Shown here: positions 36,501 through 45,215 of the stretch, piece by piece
Layout: each line of letters begins with the position of its first letter
Position numbering within the stretch: position 1 is the first letter of the stretch
Assembly: GCF_041381155.1 (NCBI RefSeq)
Contig: NC_091134.1
Span: 30,075,540 to 30,139,539, forward strand
Length of the DNA stretch: 64,000 nt
Origin: Argopecten irradians
Lineage: Eukaryota > Mollusca > Bivalvia > Pectinida > Pectinidae
Direction of reading: 5' to 3'
Notes under the pieces: generated by a model
The model's input: the letters and a program-made list of their open reading frames with translations, nothing else
What the model was told of the DNA's origin: nothing
The model's database searches: none
Translations under genes and position numbers: made by a program

Positions 36501-38164
36501 CGAATTTAGAAATTTGAGAAACTGGGGTAGGGTATGCTATACCGGTCATGTCTAGATCATTTTCGTACTTTGTATAGTTTGATACCCTTTCAGGCAGAAG
36601 GGGCGATGGATGGAGGTAGGCTAACACAGACCAGAGGAAACATCTGTCGTCGTCATTGGTTATGTTTATAATGGCTTTGTGTCTAGCAAAGGTGGTTGGA
36701 GTTGGAATGAATGACGAACCCCCTACTGGCGAATAATTTGCTACGTGGATTTCTAATTTGATAACCCTTTTTAAGACCCAACCTGACCCTTTCCGAATGA
36801 ATTCTTCGAAAGAACCGAACATTTTTTTGAAATGCATCGTTTAGGTTATGTTCTAAATCGATATCGTCTGGTAGCTGTATGTATGATCTACTCAAAAAAT
36901 GAGGCATGGTCTGATTTACATTACCTTCTCTGTCTTCCTTTTCTAGAATCACTCGCACATTCATATACCATTTAATTCCATTTAATTTCACACACGTATC
37001 ACTTAAATGTTTCAAGATCTGATCTTTCGTGTTAGCAAAAAATGTTAAAATATCCAAGTTGTCCTCGATATTTGGATAAATATCTCTAATTCTCGCATTT
37101 CCGTTTTCGCTGCTTTGATCGGAAAACTTATGGTTCACTTTGTTAACTGCACTTCCAATATCCTTTCTAACTGAAAGAAACGAATCACCGAAAGCTCCAG
37201 TAGCCGGAGATGCGTCACCGGAAGTTTCGATGCTCTGAGAAGAGTCACCAGAAGGTTCCTCAGAAAAGCTACCGGAAGTCCCCGCGTTCGAAGACGCGCC
37301 ACCGGAAGTTTCCATGTTCGGAGAAGAATCACCGGAATGCTCCACAGAAGAGTCACTGGAAGTCCCGATGGTCGGAGACGCGTCACCGGAAATTTCCACG
37401 CCCGGGGAAGAGTCACCGGAAGACTCCACAGAAGAGTCACCGGAAGTCCCCGCGTTCGAAGACGCGTCACCGGAAGTTTCCATTTTCGGAGAAGAATCAC
37501 CGGAATGCTCCACAGAAGAGTCACTGGAAGTCCCCATGGTCGGAGACGCGTCACCGGAAGTTTCCACGCCCGGGGAAGAGTCATCGGAAGGCTCCGCAGA
37601 AGAGTCACCGGAAGTCCCCGCGTTCGGAGAAGTATCGTCGGAAGTTTCGACGCCCGGTGAAGAGCCGCCGGATTGGTCAGCTGACGAAAAAGGATTCACT
37701 ATCGTGTCATTATCAGAATTTCTAACCTTCTGCTTACAGATTTTTATGTGTCCTTTTAGATTGTCCTTTCTTCCGAATGTTTTCAAACAAAGGGTGCAAG
37801 TGTAAGGATTTCGTTTCTCATGCACACTTTTCACATGTCTTTTCAAATTACTCCCATTGCTAAATGTTGCATTGCACACACTGCAACGATGGTCTCTCTT
37901 TTGATGAACATCTTTTACATGTCTTAATAAATTTGTATGATGATTAAATTCTTTCTTGCAGATATCACAGATTTTTTTTACATGATGTGATCGCTCGTGT
38001 CGGCTGAGTTGATTCCTCGTCTTAAATTTCTTTTCACAGGATTCACATTGGTGTACCGCTTCTTCATTATCTCTCGATTTCTTAGTTGGAGATAACTCAA
38101 TGCCTTCCAATAAACGCTTGAAACATTTTAAACTTTTTTTTTGCGCATTCGTCTCCTTCAACAT
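33582..38164 (-). pseudogene. Polinton protein-primed DNA polymerase B with N-terminal zinc fingers (broken fossil)
   Basis: Minus strand. The N-terminal part has four C2H2-type zinc fingers (first CESC, second CDIC, third CSVC, fourth CTLC) and then a long Ser/Gly/Asp/Glu/Thr repeat region (about 37200-37680) made of SGDSSP and TSGDAS words. A conserved helical region follows (PHFLSRSYIQLPDDIDLEHN), then the polymerase proper: an exonuclease-like VIYADFEAF, VHNLRGYDSHLI, the palm motif YTDCNNLYGKAMS and the MTDTDSLLY active-site motif. The enzyme should copy the element from a protein-primed end. The N-terminal fingers and acidic repeat are variable among Polintons and may bind DNA or partners. 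It is broken, with about two breaks. Confidence 0.93.
37200..37680. repeat. in-gene tandem repeat coding for Ser/Asp/Gly-rich blocks
   Basis: Short GC-rich units built on 'tcaccggaagtttcc' words repeat about a dozen times, with a larger period of four units. All encode SGDSSP/TSGDAS-type residues on the minus strand. Open frames on the plus strand here are by-products of the repeat. Confidence 0.85.
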
Positions 38165-38258
38165 ATCTGGCTAGTAGAGAGGATAAAGATCCGTCCGCCA
38201 TGGCGGACGTCGATAACTATTCTGAGAAAATCTGCCTCGCCTTCGAACGTTTTAAAAT

Positions 38259-38657
38259 CTAGATTTTGAATGTGAACCATTTACGCTTTGTCTCTAGGTT
38301 ACGCATGAAGTGCTCGGGTGTGGATTTAAAAAACATTTTTCCTCCGCTTTGTGACTTCCTTCGCTGACGCTTGCTGCGTCTGATTGGTGTATCAGTTTTA
38401 GAAATGACCTCACGGTTCAATCCATTGTCCGTTTCTGGTCTATTGTCCTTTTTCGATCTATTTTTAGGAATGTCGTCACTCTCCTTAGGTTTCAAATTTT
38501 CTTTATGAGTAATCTCGCTATCGACGTTTTTTACATTTTCTAAGGGCTTAACACTTTCCTTGTCGGCTATTGTCAAATCTTCAATCTTCTGATTTTTACT
38601 CATCGATAATAGATCCGTATATTTCACCCTAGGTATTAACACTAATTCTCGAGCCAT
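38259..38657 (-). CDS. Polinton small basic protein of unknown function
   Basis: 132 residues beginning MARELVLIPRVKYTDLL, then a charged disordered middle rich in Lys, Asp and Asn, and a basic RRSKRQRRKSQ patch that could be a nuclear localisation signal. The start overlaps the end of the next upstream gene (38642-38935) by 16 bp. The LIPRxKY start is of a type I recall from small Polinton proteins. The open frame looks whole. Confidence 0.65.
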   Translation of the reverse strand: MARELVLIPRVKYTDLLSMSKNQKIEDLTIADKESVKPLENVKNVDSEITHKENLKPKESDDIPKNRSKKDNRPETDNGLNREVISKTDTPIRRSKRQRRKSQSGGKMFFKSTPEHFMRNLETKRKWFTFKI

Positions 38658-38935
38658 TTCAGATAGTTCTCCAGGAATATTGGTAGAATTTTTTTAACTG
38701 CAAGAATTCTTCGACGACGCTCACGATGACTTATCCCTTTGCTTAAGACTTTTGATATGGCGAGTCTCTGATTAGACAGTCTCTTTTTACTATCTTCTGA
38801 TATCGTAATATTATTCATGACTGTGTTATATATGATGTCAGTTATAAATTGTAACTGCTCTTTCGTCAATGTTAATAACAAGCCTTTCCTCTGTTCGTTG
38901 GAGGCCGCAAGCCAAAATTCTATGAAAGGTTTCAT
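38642..38935 (-). CDS. Polinton conserved small protein of unknown function
   Basis: 97 residues, mostly helical and basic: SNEQRKGLLLTLTKEQLQF, then an SHRERRRR patch and a hydrophobic end FLENYLKWL. The layout (a helical pair, a basic hinge, then an F-L-rich end) resembles an uncharacterised small protein commonly encoded next to the ATPase in Polinton/adintovirus-type elements. It starts within the stop of the ATPase gene (4-nt ATGA overlap). The frame looks whole. Function unknown. Confidence 0.65.
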   Translation of the reverse strand: MKPFIEFWLAASNEQRKGLLLTLTKEQLQFITDIIYNTVMNNITISEDSKKRLSNQRLAISKVLSKGISHRERRRRILAVKKILPIFLENYLKWLEN

Positions 38936-39621
38936 GTCGGAAAGTAGAAAACTGTGTCCTCTCCTACGAGAATCTTTGTCCGTAATGGAGGAAGACTTAT
39001 GTTTACTCCTTCTATATTAGCTGTGGGTCGAACTGGGGATACGTCGGCCACCAGATAGCCGTACTGCTCCGAAGTTGCCGATTTGAATGAACTTCTAAAA
39101 TAACTTAATTGGTTGGGAAACATCTGTCTTCCCAACGTCTCTATTTGTAATTGATCTCTATAGTTTTTGAAGAGAACAAAATAGGACGTGTTCAAGCTAA
39201 GGGTTCGCATGACCTTACCCTTTTGGTAAATATTTTGTACTAGAAATATAACGGTGAAATTCATGTGATGAGATTTCACGCAAAACATTTTTTCTAGGTC
39301 TGAACTATTGGATCCTTCACTCATACAGTCATCGATGATTAGAATCTTGTGTCCTTCGGTAGTACCCCAATCATCAAATCGCTCCTGATCCGGTAAACCC
39401 GTATGAAATGTGATATCTAATTTCCTTTGCAGTTCCTCAAACATGGGTTGCCACGTATCATAACACACGATTATTTTTTTGACCGCCTCGCTGAACATAC
39501 CGTCGACATTTTCCAGAATCTTTTTAGTCAAATAGGTCTTTCCGCTTCCCGATGGTCCTGCTATCATGATTCTACACGGCGATTGAAACTTAACGAGGGT
39601 TTCACGTGTATACCACGCCAT
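38932..39621 (-). CDS. Polinton genome-packaging ATPase (FtsK/HerA type)
   Basis: The probable start is the ATG at 39621 (MAWYTRETLVKF), giving 229 residues; the frame stays open a little further upstream without an ATG of family type. Walker A is IMIAGPSGSGKTYL and Walker B is KILIIDDCM, with FTVIFLVQN after it. This family of capsid-packaging ATPases drives DNA into the virion in adenovirus-like and NCLDV-like lineages. It lies between the protease and the conserved small protein, the usual Polinton neighbourhood. The frame looks whole. Confidence 0.93.
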   Translation of the reverse strand: MAWYTRETLVKFQSPCRIMIAGPSGSGKTYLTKKILENVDGMFSEAVKKIIVCYDTWQPMFEELQRKLDITFHTGLPDQERFDDWGTTEGHKILIIDDCMSEGSNSSDLEKMFCVKSHHMNFTVIFLVQNIYQKGKVMRTLSLNTSYFVLFKNYRDQLQIETLGRQMFPNQLSYFRSSFKSATSEQYGYLVADVSPVRPTANIEGVNISLPPLRTKILVGEDTVFYFPT

Positions 39622-39682
39622 GGTCTTCACGAGAATGAATTGAATAAAAACGAACACTTTCATATATATCGTATCCTTTTTA

Positions 39683-40145
39683 TTAAAGTTCAGCACAACA
39701 CGATTGATTACGATTATGTTTGTTTAAACAATATGGATATATTCGCATTATATAACTATTCACATATACATCGTTTTCGTGGAAATTACGGCTAAAATGT
39801 TTAAAGATAGATGACATGGATAATCCCCTACATCTATGCAAAAGATAATACAGGCAGAACTGACCGCATGTAATTGAGCTAGAACTCTGTAGACGTTTCT
39901 CGTTATGGACTCGAGCATGGAATCCGAAATACGCTGGAGAATGTCCGTAGCTATCGAAGAATTCCGATTTTTCTTTGGACTCGTAATAAAAAGCGACCCA
40001 ATGTCTTCCTGGTAGATGACTTGCGTCGGTGTTGACGATGAAACCGCACGGGAAGGTTCTCAATACGGGTATTTGAAACTCCAAGTATGCTGTGTCTCAT
40101 TTTAGGATCACATTCGATGACGCATTGTAACTCCCGAGTATTCAT
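39683..40145 (-). pseudogene. Polinton adenain-like cysteine protease (broken fossil)
   Basis: Begins MNTRELQCVIECDP, the family's usual start. Further on it shows VNTDASHLPGRHWVAFYY with the catalytic His, FFDSYG, and ITCGQFCLYYLLHRC with the catalytic Cys, as in adenovirus maturation proteases. Its role would be to cleave capsid precursors. Its start overlaps the stop of the major capsid gene by 4 nt. It is broken, with about one break. Confidence 0.9.
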
Positions 40146-41458
40146 GTTAGAATGACGTCTCTGGCCTCTGTGACTTCGAAATAACCTGGGTACTCGGCGT
40201 AAATGATGCAGGATACCGTTTCTGTTAACGCAGTACCGAAGGTAACATCCAATCTGACGTTTCCTTGTTTAAGCAGTGTTAAATATTGTCCTCCTCTGAA
40301 TTTAGGTTCGAGATCGAACGTGTATAGGGCATACCCTAGACCAATGTCATCTCTTTCGATGTTAGAGCCGGAGTCATCCAACCACTTACCAGTCGACTGT
40401 AGCATACTTCTTAAGATGGATATAGTCTGAGGATCCGTGCCGTATTTCGGTTTTAATGAATTACCACCGACCGGTATACCATCGATATAAAGTCCTATGT
40501 TCGTGACGTCGTAACCTTGAAAGTACCACGGATTTTCTGCATAATCACCGGTAGCACCTGTTGATTTAACGAATCCCACAACGACCTGGTTAGGTCTCAT
40601 TCCTTGAAACATGTTATCATAAGTAAAGTTGGTGGCTCCCACTGGTATAGTCATCTGTTTGATCATCGTTTGAGTAAATGGATACTTGGCATTAGTCGAT
40701 TCTAATGCTTTACTCTGGGCATAGATCACGGCTGGGTTGATCTTAACTTTGCATACGCGTAACCGTATATCGTCGAAAGCGATCCGATAATCGGGTGCGA
40801 CATCTCCCGATAAAAGGGAGAATGCCGGTTTCGATCGATACAACTTTATACCGACATTAACCTGATTGATTAGATATCTATCCATTCTAAACAGATCGTG
40901 ACATACCGGACCGACCATGTCCACGACTCTAGACCCCTGAAAGCATTGCGCTCTCTTGAGGAGAGCTCCATTGGTTCCGTTTCGAGGGCTACTTTCATCC
41001 ATATCTCCCTCATCATCACGCTCCCATATCTGCGTCCCTAATTGAGTGTTTTTAGCCTCTCTCCCATACCTTAAGAGACTCTGGATGTATGCCTTGTAAG
41101 GGGAATAATTAGTAGTAGAAACGACCGTTTTTCCATTGAGAGAGACGTCTACTCGCTGGAACAATGATGGTAAAAATAGGTTGATGGGTCCGACGTCTTC
41201 CGTTAATGAGATGTTGGTTCCGTCAGCTTTGACGATCTTCACTTTTGCATAGAGAAGAGTATTCTGAAGGTCTAATAATTCCATTCCATTTTGACCACTG
41301 AGCACGAATTCCACCGATGATTCATTCGTTATTTGTGATATAGGTAACACATCTTGATAGTATATGTTTTCTACAGCCGTCTGAGTTGGAGGTAAATCAA
41401 ATAAAGCCAGTTCTGAAGGCTGTGCTTCTCTAAAGAAATCTTTGTTTATCGCAGCCAT
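40142..41458 (-). CDS. Polinton major capsid protein (double jelly-roll)
   Basis: 438 residues. It starts MAAINKDFFREAQPSEL and has typical capsid features: DLPPTQTAVE, the strand-rich LPSLFQRVDVSLNGK, NYSPYKAYIQSLLRYG, FRMDRYLINQVNVGIKLYRS and a C-terminal VRLDVTFGTALTET stretch. The length is in the usual 400-600 residue range. Major capsid proteins of this type form the icosahedral shell and place Polintons among virus-like elements. The start overlaps the stop of the basic core-like gene by 13 nt. The frame looks whole. Confidence 0.93.
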   Translation of the reverse strand: MAAINKDFFREAQPSELALFDLPPTQTAVENIYYQDVLPISQITNESSVEFVLSGQNGMELLDLQNTLLYAKVKIVKADGTNISLTEDVGPINLFLPSLFQRVDVSLNGKTVVSTTNYSPYKAYIQSLLRYGREAKNTQLGTQIWERDDEGDMDESSPRNGTNGALLKRAQCFQGSRVVDMVGPVCHDLFRMDRYLINQVNVGIKLYRSKPAFSLLSGDVAPDYRIAFDDIRLRVCKVKINPAVIYAQSKALESTNAKYPFTQTMIKQMTIPVGATNFTYDNMFQGMRPNQVVVGFVKSTGATGDYAENPWYFQGYDVTNIGLYIDGIPVGGNSLKPKYGTDPQTISILRSMLQSTGKWLDDSGSNIERDDIGLGYALYTFDLEPKFRGGQYLTLLKQGNVRLDVTFGTALTETVSCIIYAEYPGYFEVTEARDVILT

Positions 41459-41928
41459 TGAGAAACTATATCGTCTCGTTTCACTTTCTTTGATGGTCTT
41501 CTTCTCTTCTTCAGGTCTACTTTCTTCTGCAGGATTTTTTTCTTTTTAATGATTTTTTTCTTTCCTTGTACCCGTTTTCTTTTCTTCCCGATGTTCTTTC
41601 TACGTTTAGAGATGTGCACTCTGCGACGTTTCTGAGTTGAATGACGAGTTCGAGAGGCTCCCTCTCTCTTAAGTTCCGACTTAGCTCGATCGATGATCTG
41701 TTTCACTGGGGACACTAGATCCACATCTAACGTTTGAGGAGGCAGACCTTTTCTTTCTCTTCCTCTTTCGATAGGGATAATGAATTCGTTAGAAGTACGA
41801 GATAGACCACTCCCACGTTGTTTAACATTCCTGCTAGCTTCATACGGGCTCTCTTTTCTTTCTACAACATCTTGATAATATTTCATCCATTTTCCAACAT
41901 TAGGTACGTACATGTTTGAAATATTCAT
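41446..41928 (-). CDS. Polinton basic core-like protein
   Basis: 160 residues, with a normal N-terminal third (YVPNVGKWMKYYQDVV) and an extremely Lys/Arg-rich second half (KRRKNIGKKRKRVQGKKK and following). It resembles adenoviral core proteins that condense packaged DNA, though I identify no specific domain. It starts inside the stop of the penton-like gene (4-nt ATGA overlap) and overlaps the capsid gene by 13 nt. The frame looks whole. Confidence 0.75.
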   Translation of the reverse strand: MNISNMYVPNVGKWMKYYQDVVERKESPYEASRNVKQRGSGLSRTSNEFIIPIERGRERKGLPPQTLDVDLVSPVKQIIDRAKSELKREGASRTRHSTQKRRRVHISKRRKNIGKKRKRVQGKKKIIKKKKILQKKVDLKKRRRPSKKVKRDDIVSQWLR

Positions 41929-42323
41929 GCTAAAAACGGATATTGTTTGAAGTGAAGTGTGATCGTTACAGGGTCTTTCAAGAATGAAGCCGGATCTCCC
42001 TTTTCCGTCTTTATGTTTATGTCGATGTCTCTGATTTCCGATTTCTTGACGGGAACGTAAAAAGGCGCTGTAAAGGACTGGGACCAGTTTCCAGTCTTTT
42101 GCGCTCGCACCATTCGTATCAGATCGTCCTTTTCCCCATCCACGAAACTATCATCGACGATACTGCTGTGTATATATAAATTTTGTTTGGTTTTTGTAGC
42201 CGTCGTCTGTAAGTAGACATCCACCAACGCTACTAGCCACTTCTCGGATAAATTCAAAGGTGTCTCGAAATATGTTCTAAAATTACTCGTCTTGTTCTCT
42301 GGAAAGTATTTTTGTACTCCCAT
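41925..42323 (-). CDS. Polinton minor capsid (penton-like) protein
   Basis: 132 residues from the ATG at 42323: YFPENKTSNFRTYFETPLNL then SEKWLVALVDVYLQ. The pattern PENxxxNFxTxFxxPLxLxExWxVALxDV is the standard opening of Polinton penton-like proteins, a single jelly roll at the capsid vertices. The start codon overlaps the integrase stop by one base (TGATG). The frame looks whole. Confidence 0.85.
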   Translation of the reverse strand: MGVQKYFPENKTSNFRTYFETPLNLSEKWLVALVDVYLQTTATKTKQNLYIHSSIVDDSFVDGEKDDLIRMVRAQKTGNWSQSFTAPFYVPVKKSEIRDIDINIKTEKGDPASFLKDPVTITLHFKQYPFLA

Positions 42324-43490
42324 CACTGTGTATCACCACGTAGTGTGACATCTTTGATCACGTTTGCACCTCTGATATGTCTTTCTGAGCAATCCACTGG
42401 TTATACTTTGAGGGCCAACCATCGAATTTCACTAACCACTCTACCTGACCTTGTCGCTTACGTTTTCGTAATTTTTGCTCGATAAACCATAATGTGTTTT
42501 GGTCTTTATCTACTCTCTGCAATTCCGCTTGATAAAAGTTGCCGTCGATCTTCTCATTTTGAAAGTCCTCTAATTGATATTGGGGGATGTTCTGTATTAA
42601 GAATCTCCTTCTAATTTTAAATATTTCAGAAGTCCACTTTTGTTGATATATGCGCGATCAAACGGTTTCCTAATGTGCGAGATTCTTACTAGACTGCCTA
42701 TCTTGAATGCGTAAGGTGTTTTAGATCTTTTTGTCGAAGATTTTAATGCCTGTTTTGGTCGACGAAGATACATATAGGCAAACAGATCAGCTTTGTTACG
42801 ATCATTTACGTCTTTAGGAGCGACATTATGTAATGATCGGTGAGGAGTCGCGTTGTAACTGCTAACGAAGTCCTGTAGATCGTCTATGTACCTATAGGAT
42901 CTCTGTTTTGTGAAAAACCTATACAACATGGTCTTTAGGGTGCGGATAACGCGCTCAGAATAGTTAGCTTTAACGACGTTTTTGGTCGTGAAATAATGAA
43001 CGTCGTGTTCTTTGCACCATTTTTTTAACCACTGGTTATTAAACTCGCTTCCTCCATCACTTCGCAGACGCTTAGGTATGACTCCTCTTTTAACGATTCT
43101 ATCGAAGGCTTTTAATACCTCCTTTCCAGTTTTCAATCGCAAAGGTTCCACCCAAAGAAATCGACTGAATACATCGATGACTATTAACAGGAAACGAATA
43201 CCATCGTTTTCACTGGATAGGTTGCTTACATCTGCTAAGTCAGCGTCATATTGTTCGAAAGGTCCTGATACCTCCACTCTCGCTCGTCTGAACCTATGTC
43301 TCGACGGTTTCTGAAGACTGTAACTATCTAAACTTTGAATATATCGTCTTATCTTATGAAGACCTAATTGACTGTAACCTGCTGCCTTTAGTACTTGGTA
43401 AACCTTTCCGGGGCTCAGATAAGCACCTCCGTTCTCGGTATTAAAATATACGTCATCTATAGCTCTTTTATCTTTAACGCTCAACACCAT
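42323..43490 (-). pseudogene. Polinton retroviral-type integrase with chromodomain (broken fossil)
   Basis: Starts MVLSVKDKRAIDDVYF. The N-terminal helical part is followed by a DDE core: first D in QYDADLADVS, second in RLRSDGGSEFNN, and E in NYSERVIRTLK. A Pro/Lys-rich link (AFKIGSLVRISHIRKPF) follows. The C-terminal 85 residues or so carry a chromodomain-like fold (QGQVEWLVKFDGWPSKYNQW), which probably guides insertion to particular chromatin marks. It is broken, with about one break. Confidence 0.9.
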
Positions 43491-43601
43491 TCTGCAAATG
43501 AAAAAAAAAAACCCAAGCCATTTTTTGTATGAAACTTTAATATATATATATCAATATATGCGTGTGCGTGTATGATATACAGGAATTACAGTTATCAAGA
43601 T

Positions 43602-43898
43602 TCATAATAATCTGTTCTTTAAAATTATCATACGTTTCGCCATTTCACATATTTTATTCTTCCATCCCTCAGTCTTCAGTTCAGTGTTTCTCCATTCGGC
43701 ACGGCACAATTGACCCAGGTAAGCGTTCCTCACAGAGCGTGAAATATCACAGTTGAGTAGTTCTTTTATAAAATCACGAATCACTACTACATCATCGATA
43801 TATCTTAACGATTCAGTGATATTATATTGTTTAGAAGTAACAATTTCACACACATGATTAGCATACACAAGATTCAATAGATTATCTAGATCAATCAT
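43602..43898 (-). CDS. Polinton hypothetical protein, 98 residues
   Basis: Helical and without recognised motif: MIDLDNLLNLVYANH, RYIDDVVVIRDFIKELL, and a basic end. It lies between the integrase and a 145-residue gene, in the same direction. It may be a partner of the neighbouring 145-residue protein, but nothing in the sequence shows this. Confidence 0.5.
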   Translation of the reverse strand: MIDLDNLLNLVYANHVCEIVTSKQYNITESLRYIDDVVVIRDFIKELLNCDISRSVRNAYLGQLCRAEWRNTELKTEGWKNKICEMAKRMIILKNRLL

Positions 43899-43908
43899 TG
43901 TTACGTTT

Positions 43909-44346
43909 TTATAGAAAATCTAACTTATATCTTTCGATCCTTTTAACCCACTTGCGAATTCTTTTAGAAAAGTGTTGTTTTACGTATTCCTTGTCTTGGA
44001 AGTATTCCTCATTTATCAATGTCTGTAGAAGGATAGAAGGTACACAAGATGTTATTAAAAACTCACGCCAAAGTTTCTCTACGTCCAAAAGATTAGATGT
44101 GGCGAGAGCTTGCTCAAAGTATATATTTACTCTTTCTTCATATGTAAGTAAAATACATGTATGTCCTTCCTGATTGGCTAGCTCTTCGATGCATCCACTA
44201 CAAACAAATAAATCGTTGATGATAGGTTGTACGATGAAGGCATAGGCAGCACAAAATAAGTCTCTAACGATTCTAGTATGTGACTTTCGTTGAATCAGTT
44301 CTATCGTTAGATCTTTGAGTCTCTTAGAAATCAAGTCTGTTTCCAT
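43909..44346 (-). CDS. Polinton hypothetical protein with possible zinc cluster, 145 residues
   Basis: Mostly helical, with one CSGC...GHTC cluster (residues about 49-64) that could bind zinc. It begins METDLISKRLKDLTIELI and ends with a basic WVKRIERYKLDFL. CxxC...HxxC clusters occur in small Polinton proteins. It lies 31 bp from the BIR gene, in the same direction. Function not known. Confidence 0.55.
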   Translation of the reverse strand: METDLISKRLKDLTIELIQRKSHTRIVRDLFCAAYAFIVQPIINDLFVCSGCIEELANQEGHTCILLTYEERVNIYFEQALATSNLLDVEKLWREFLITSCVPSILLQTLINEEYFQDKEYVKQHFSKRIRKWVKRIERYKLDFL

Positions 44347-44376
44347 CCAACTATTATAAAACGACGCAATCTCTTA

Positions 44377-44664
44377 CTATGAGAAAACAAGCCGTAAATA
44401 GGCGCAATCTTTGGAATATTTTCTATGCTCCTCCAAGATGTTGTCGCTTCGCTCCCAACACTTCAATGTCACTCCACACATGAAACAAACGACTCTGTCT
44501 CCTCTGCCTTGGTAGAAGAATCCGTTACAAGCGAGTTCGTACGGTTGTTGTGTTATTTGATTAGGCCAATCTGTAAAACTGTTCATACGATCTAAGCAAT
44601 TTTTCATTTGGTGATGGGTTGGGTATATGTAGACATGTCGAGCGGAGTCCGTTTGTAATAACAT
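44377..44664 (-). CDS. BIR-domain (IAP-like) protein, Polinton cargo
   Basis: 95 residues with one baculovirus IAP repeat. RMNSFTDWP opens the domain, followed by LACNGFFYQGRGDRVVC and the zinc signature C-x2-C-x16-H-x6-C (CFMC ... EEHRKYSKDC). All four zinc ligands and the usual W and GDRV(V)C positions are present. BIR domains bind caspases or IAP antagonists and block cell death; baculoviruses use them the same way. No RING lies in the same gene; the element's RING is a separate gene at the other end (32349-32789). The frame looks whole. Capture from a host IAP gene is likely. Confidence 0.92.
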   Translation of the reverse strand: MLLQTDSARHVYIYPTHHQMKNCLDRMNSFTDWPNQITQQPYELACNGFFYQGRGDRVVCFMCGVTLKCWERSDNILEEHRKYSKDCAYLRLVFS

Positions 44665-44702
44665 TCTAACCTTCCACTACTGCACAGATACACATTAAAC
44701 TT

Positions 44703-44909
44703 TCAGAGAGAAAACATCATTCTTTTGAAAAAGTCGACAGATATGCTTACACTTTTCCCGTGTTCTCGGAAATGAATCCTAACCTGGTCCTTATTTTTCG
44801 ACACTGAAATGCCGTGGTGCAATCCTAGACGACAAACAATTCTGTTTTTGCCGACATGTGGAATTATGATGTCCTCGGTATTAACACAGTCCAACTGTGC
44901 TTGAGCCAT
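44703..44909 (-). CDS. small protein, possibly PC4/p15-like DNA binder
   Basis: 68 residues. The second half, KDQVRIHFREHGKSVSISVD followed by FFKRMM, has the beta-strand and turn pattern of the PC4 (p15) transcription coactivator fold, which binds single-stranded DNA. The match is weak and made by eye. Upstream on the minus strand are a TATATAA box (44952-44946) and a TGACGTCA site (44976-44969), so this is probably the first gene transcribed from the right end. Confidence 0.55.
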   Translation of the reverse strand: MAQAQLDCVNTEDIIIPHVGKNRIVCRLGLHHGISVSKNKDQVRIHFREHGKSVSISVDFFKRMMFSL

Positions 44910-44943
44910 ACATGCAAGTAGATGCCGACTAAAGGTTGCGGTC

Positions 44944-44976
44944 TGTTATATATCATAGCTACCCCAACTGACGTCA
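44944..44976 (-). promoter_or_regulatory. candidate promoter of the right-end Polinton genes
   Basis: Reading on the minus strand: TGACGTCA (CRE/ATF site) at 44976-44969, then TATATAA at 44952-44946, about 37-43 bp before the ATG at 44909. The same CRE word is in both terminal repeats. Assigned by motif and position only. Confidence 0.5.
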
Positions 44977-45107
44977 TCAATATTGTTCAAGTCACATGAA
45001 TTAATTCATCCATGTCACGGCTGATAAAATGTTTTCACCCTGACAGTTGTCGACGTCATATATGCAACGTGTGGTAGTATACCTGAATTTGTCGAATATT
45101 ATCAGTT

Positions 45108-45215
45108 TCACTCAGCCGTAAATCTAGACAATGACTAGTGAACGTAACTAAATACCATAAAATTCGATTCATTCACGTGTAATAGGTATTTTCATCTTTG
45201 ACGTCATGTTCCTCG
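45108..45215 (-). repeat. inner duplicate of the Polinton terminal repeat
   Basis: An additional partial copy of the inner terminal-repeat segment (from 'tcactcagccgtaaatctag' to 'catgttcctcgg') lies just inside the right repeat in the same orientation as 45268-45375. The left end lacks it. Confidence 0.85.

Noticed and set aside
37210-37805. Several long plus-strand open frames with Arg/His-rich or Glu/Ser-rich repeats
   Set aside because: They are mirror readings of the repetitive Ser/Asp-coding region of the Polinton polymerase gene on the minus strand; no start, splice or domain support.
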